From positions 138,355 to 202,354 of the forward strand of contig JTDE01000446.1 of assembly GCA_014338405.1 (NCBI GenBank): DNA of 64,000 nucleotides. The letters are read 5' to 3'. The notes under the pieces were generated by a model. That model was not told the DNA's origin. It saw only the letters and a list, made by a program, of their open reading frames with translations, and did not search any database. The position numbers were made by a program, and so were the translations under genes. The DNA is from Paragonimus skrjabini miyazakii. Its lineage: Eukaryota > Platyhelminthes > Trematoda > Plagiorchiida > Troglotrematidae. This document shows positions 61,332-64,000 of the stretch, piece after piece (positions within the stretch are counted from its first letter, which is position 1; every line of letters begins with the position of its first letter).

Positions 61332-61562
61332 TGAAACAATTTGTCCCCGTCCCACTATCCCTGTCAGGTTAACATTGATTACCCAGCACCGATTTCGTTT
61401 GTGTTCCTAACCACAGTGAAATAGTGTTAATCATCGTTTATTCAGTCACACTGTCTCTTCATTATTTTGTCGATCAATAACTTTCGAAATGGTTACTGAT
61501 TTTTATATAATTGTACCAGTCGGAGAGGAGAATTGATCGAAAACAGTGTGTTCGCTGAGACT
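61332..61562 (+). repeat. Inverted repeat arm, right of PLE2
   Basis: Partner of 59,379-59,609. It starts TGAAACAATTTGTCCCC and ends GTTCGCTGAGACT. Homology stops sharply on both sides. Confidence 0.88.
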
Positions 61563-61886
61563 GTTTTTTTCATGGCGGGTTTTACCGGAACACGTGAGGT
61601 AACGTACATTACAGGGCAGCATGAACAGAAGTTTCGTTTTTTCGGCTTGGACGCAAAATGCGATTGGATGTTAGCTGGATACTTAAGTTGGCAACATAAA
61701 AGTATCTTTTTAACCGTGATTGCGAGAGTTTGTTTTGGTGGATTCCACTAATGTATCACCTTTAAACGATAAACTTATGCTTACGGCATTCTGTTTCGTC
61801 AGCTGCGGCTTGCCTGTTTCATCCCGACGTTGCATCCCTCTACCTATCGAGCTGTCCTGGCAACCATTTCAAAATGTTGTACATAT

Positions 61887-62400
61887 TGTAGCGAAAAGGC
61901 GTCCAATAAAGCACAATCTTTATTGTCCAACTCGCTAGTTACCATGCCACACGAGCGCTCACGATTTTGAATCACAATTCCAGTCCACAACACCCCCTGG
62001 TTTCCGCCCGCACGTCGTGCGCACTTCTACCCGGTTTATGTGTGTGATTTGCGCCTTCTACCCGGGGGTTTTCTGCCTGCTTTTCCTTGGCCGTTGATCC
62101 GATTTCGTTGAGCGATAGCTTGTCCGATCGCTCGTGCTGTCCTCCGTCTATCAACTGTGGGCTTTGACTGTAATCCACAGCTGGGCCGAGATATTCCTGA
62201 GTGTCGGAATAATCACGCCTTCAATTTGGTCATTCATTCTTTTCCGGCTGCCACGTCTCGCCCGTTGGTCCGATCCGGTCGAGCGATGACTCATCCGGTC
62301 GCCCACGCCGTTCTCCATCCGCTCACCGTGGGTGTTTGAACGCACCTCCCTCTGTGTTGGGGTATTCCGCCGAGAGCTGGAATGCTCGCATTTCCTGCCT
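61887..62400 (+). repeat. LTR-like repeat, copy B, with tandem sub-units
   Basis: Starts TGTAGCG, then AATAAAGCACAATCTTTATT (7-bp hairpin arms), GTCCAACTCGC, CGCACGTCGTGCGC, TTCTACCCGG, GATCCGATTTCGTTGAGCGA and GGAATAATCACGCC. This parallels copy A at 37,328-37,660. A sub-unit of about 130 bp occurs twice (62,089-62,219 and 62,260-62,392) about 172 bp apart, sharing TCCGATxxxGTxGAGCGAT, GTCGCxCxxGCxGT and the CTGTGGGxxTTTGA phrase. GC-rich compared with its flanks. The minus-strand Arg-rich open frames here (for example 62,151-62,459) are shadows of the repeat. Confidence 0.65.
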
Positions 62401-64000
62401 GGCAATCCCCCACAATATGATTGCCAATTTATCATTCGTACATTTTCCTGCGAATCCAACTTTCAGATTTCAATTAACGAAGTCTTTGTTTAGTGTACGA
62501 GATATTAATCTGAAGTTTCAAGGGAGACTTGCTATTAGATTGTAAAAAATCTACCTCTCTATTCGTCTGTATCATTTTCGATATACAAGTGAAGTGAGAA
62601 GACAAGTGAGCCGAAGTTTCTAAGGCTTATTCCCAACAGTCCGGATATCATGTTTTGAGGGAAATGTTGTTAGTTTGGCAACGGAGTGTCAACTTCAGAT
62701 TTAAAACGTGAGTATTTAGTGATAACGTGTAATATACAATCCCCAAGAACTACATTGGAAGTTATATGAATGAATTGTGAGATTAATGAGTAGAAGATCC
62801 TGGAACATGTGCCTAAAACATGAATTATCGCAACTGATGATAAAACATTGAATTTATCCGAGAAGTGTCACATAGCCTATTGTGTGTCCAAGAATTGGAG
62901 TGTGTACCATTACGAGGCATTCACATTGAATTTTTGCCAGTGCCGAGACTGAAACTTGATCATCTGACAAAGAACTATGCACTGCCTAACTCGACTACTG
63001 TCAATAAGAGTGGTGAACTTGTAAAAACAGCGCTTGCAAATACATAGTGGCCACGATGTGCATTTTCGCGCCATTCCGGCACTCGTTGCAACACCCTAAA
63101 CCTAGCCCTACTGCAGTAGGTTATTCAAATGCACATATGTTTATCCACCACCGCGTTCAACTCTAGATCGGCTCACCTTACCGTGTGTACGCATGTGTGC
63201 GTAAAACAGCAGTTTTCTCATGCTTAGTCAATCATGTGCACCTAGTCCAAAAGTGCATGTCTCCATCGATCGATAGTTTCAGCTATTCAGAAGTTGTTAG
63301 CAGTGACGGACATATCTGTATGTATCAGCACTTTCAATCCTCTGAGTCTGTATCTGTGTGGTGGTACTGAGCCCGGTGGGTTGCCTCACCAACAGTGAAG
63401 CAGTGTCAATCATTTGGTCCGGATTCGGACCGATTTTCCCGTCATTTCCATTAGATGGGTGACAGAATTATTAGTTACCAAATTTTAACCTAAAGCGAAG
63501 AATATTTGTTGCACTATTTTCTTTTACAGCTCTAAGGTGTTCACTTCTTTGGCGGTTTGAAACTGTTTTCGTATGCCGTTTCAGTTTTGTCATTTATTTA
63601 ACAAAGTGAACAAAAATCCTCTACAATTCACACACCAAACAGGAAATATGGGTAATGGATACAAGCAGTCGACTGTTCACATCGCTCTCAAAGCTCAGTC
63701 AAACTTCTATGGTCAGTCCATTATTTATTCATAAACTGACTTAGTACACACATGAACGAACTGTTGGTTCACGGCTGCACTTTCCGAGAGGTGTGTGATG
63801 GTGCAATGTATGCTCGAGGTTTTGTTTGGTTTCTCAGTCCAAACTCGAATCTTTGTCTGTCTTTTATCTGCTCCTATATTGAAATTCCTTATATTTTCAA
63901 TTTCTGTCTTGCTTGCTTAAATCTTACCACTGGGGTCTGTGTATTTTTGATTCCGAGAGTTAACAATTTTGCTTTCATACAGTCTGACATGCAGCTAACC
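62401..64000. other. Gene-free stretch
   Basis: No gene, mobile element or conserved motif is recognised to the right edge of the window. Confidence 0.5.

Larger units (their letters stand above)
59379..61562 (-). mobile_element. Penelope-like retroelement PLE2 with inverted terminal repeats
   Basis: Element on the minus strand bounded by 231-bp inverted repeats (59,379-59,609 and 61,332-61,562). Coding remnants run from SKPDKGAGIVHL (about 61,245-61,285) through LYDLPKIHKYGIP (within 60,937-61,143), motif B (SPLTPVLTDIF) and an intact YVDD box (60,549-60,560) to a GIY-YIG nuclease ending KQLFQTTRLP. The N-terminal LGPKxC region present in PLE1 is lacking, so the 5' end is truncated where the repeat begins. 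Stops and frame changes lie between the RT and GIY-YIG parts. Penelope elements are known to carry terminal repeats in direct or inverted arrangement. PLE2 is closely related to PLE1. Confidence 0.9.

Noticed and set aside
62151..62459. Arginine-rich minus-strand frame
   Set aside because: It is the antisense translation of the GC-rich tandem sub-units in LTR-like repeat copy B.
62835..62870. Hammerhead-ribozyme-like CTGATGA followed by a GATAAA/TTTATC stem
   Set aside because: Penelope elements can carry hammerhead ribozymes, so I looked for CTGATGA-stem-GAAA cores. Here the stem is present but the invariant GAAA is not, and no element end lies nearby. Other CTGATGA hits (about 12,376, 27,020, 27,538, 38,429) also lack the core.

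Overview
The window looks like nuclear DNA from a flatworm, most likely a trematode fluke; I cannot name the species. It has very low gene density, long non-coding stretches, one 11-kb intron with canonical GT/AG ends, and many decayed retroelements: Penelope-like elements with GIY-YIG domains, LINE-type reverse transcriptases, tRNA-like short repeats and LTR-like repeats. There are no bacterial operons, ribosome binding sites, rRNA genes or CRISPR arrays. Only two protein-coding genes are convincing.

Layout. From 1 to 9 kb the DNA is essentially non-coding, with one weak exon candidate on the minus strand (4.87-5.15 kb, integrin-alpha-like spacing) and a tRNA-like repeat near 7 kb. A frameshifted Penelope-like element (PLE1, minus) lies at 9.1-11.0 kb. 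The 11-37 kb stretch is gene-poor and holds a dead LINE reverse transcriptase (17.6-18.3 kb), tRNA-like repeats, microsatellites and G-tracts. From 37 to 41 kb there is an LTR-like repeat, a GIY-YIG fragment and a well-bounded candidate solo LTR with a 4-bp target duplication.

The gene centre is at 41.5-55.0 kb. An intronless minus-strand gene encodes a small secreted Ly6/uPAR (three-finger) protein with ten cysteines and a GPI-type tail. Its start lies 234 bp from the start of a plus-strand bestrophin, so the two are head to head with CCAAT-type boxes in between. The bestrophin (579 aa predicted) is built from two exons joined in phase 0 across an 11.06-kb intron that contains an RTE-like LINE tail.

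The right end (55.8-62.4 kb) carries two more Penelope-like elements. PLE3 (plus) has lost a catalytic aspartate and carries a perfect in-frame tandem duplication of its 3' coding end. PLE2 (minus) keeps YVDD and YIG motifs and is bracketed by 231-bp inverted repeats. A second copy of the 37-kb LTR-like repeat follows at 61.9-62.4 kb.

Functionally, the only plausible working unit is the bestrophin/three-finger gene pair: a predicted anion channel and a predicted cell-surface protein that may share regulatory DNA. Everything else appears to be transposon debris.
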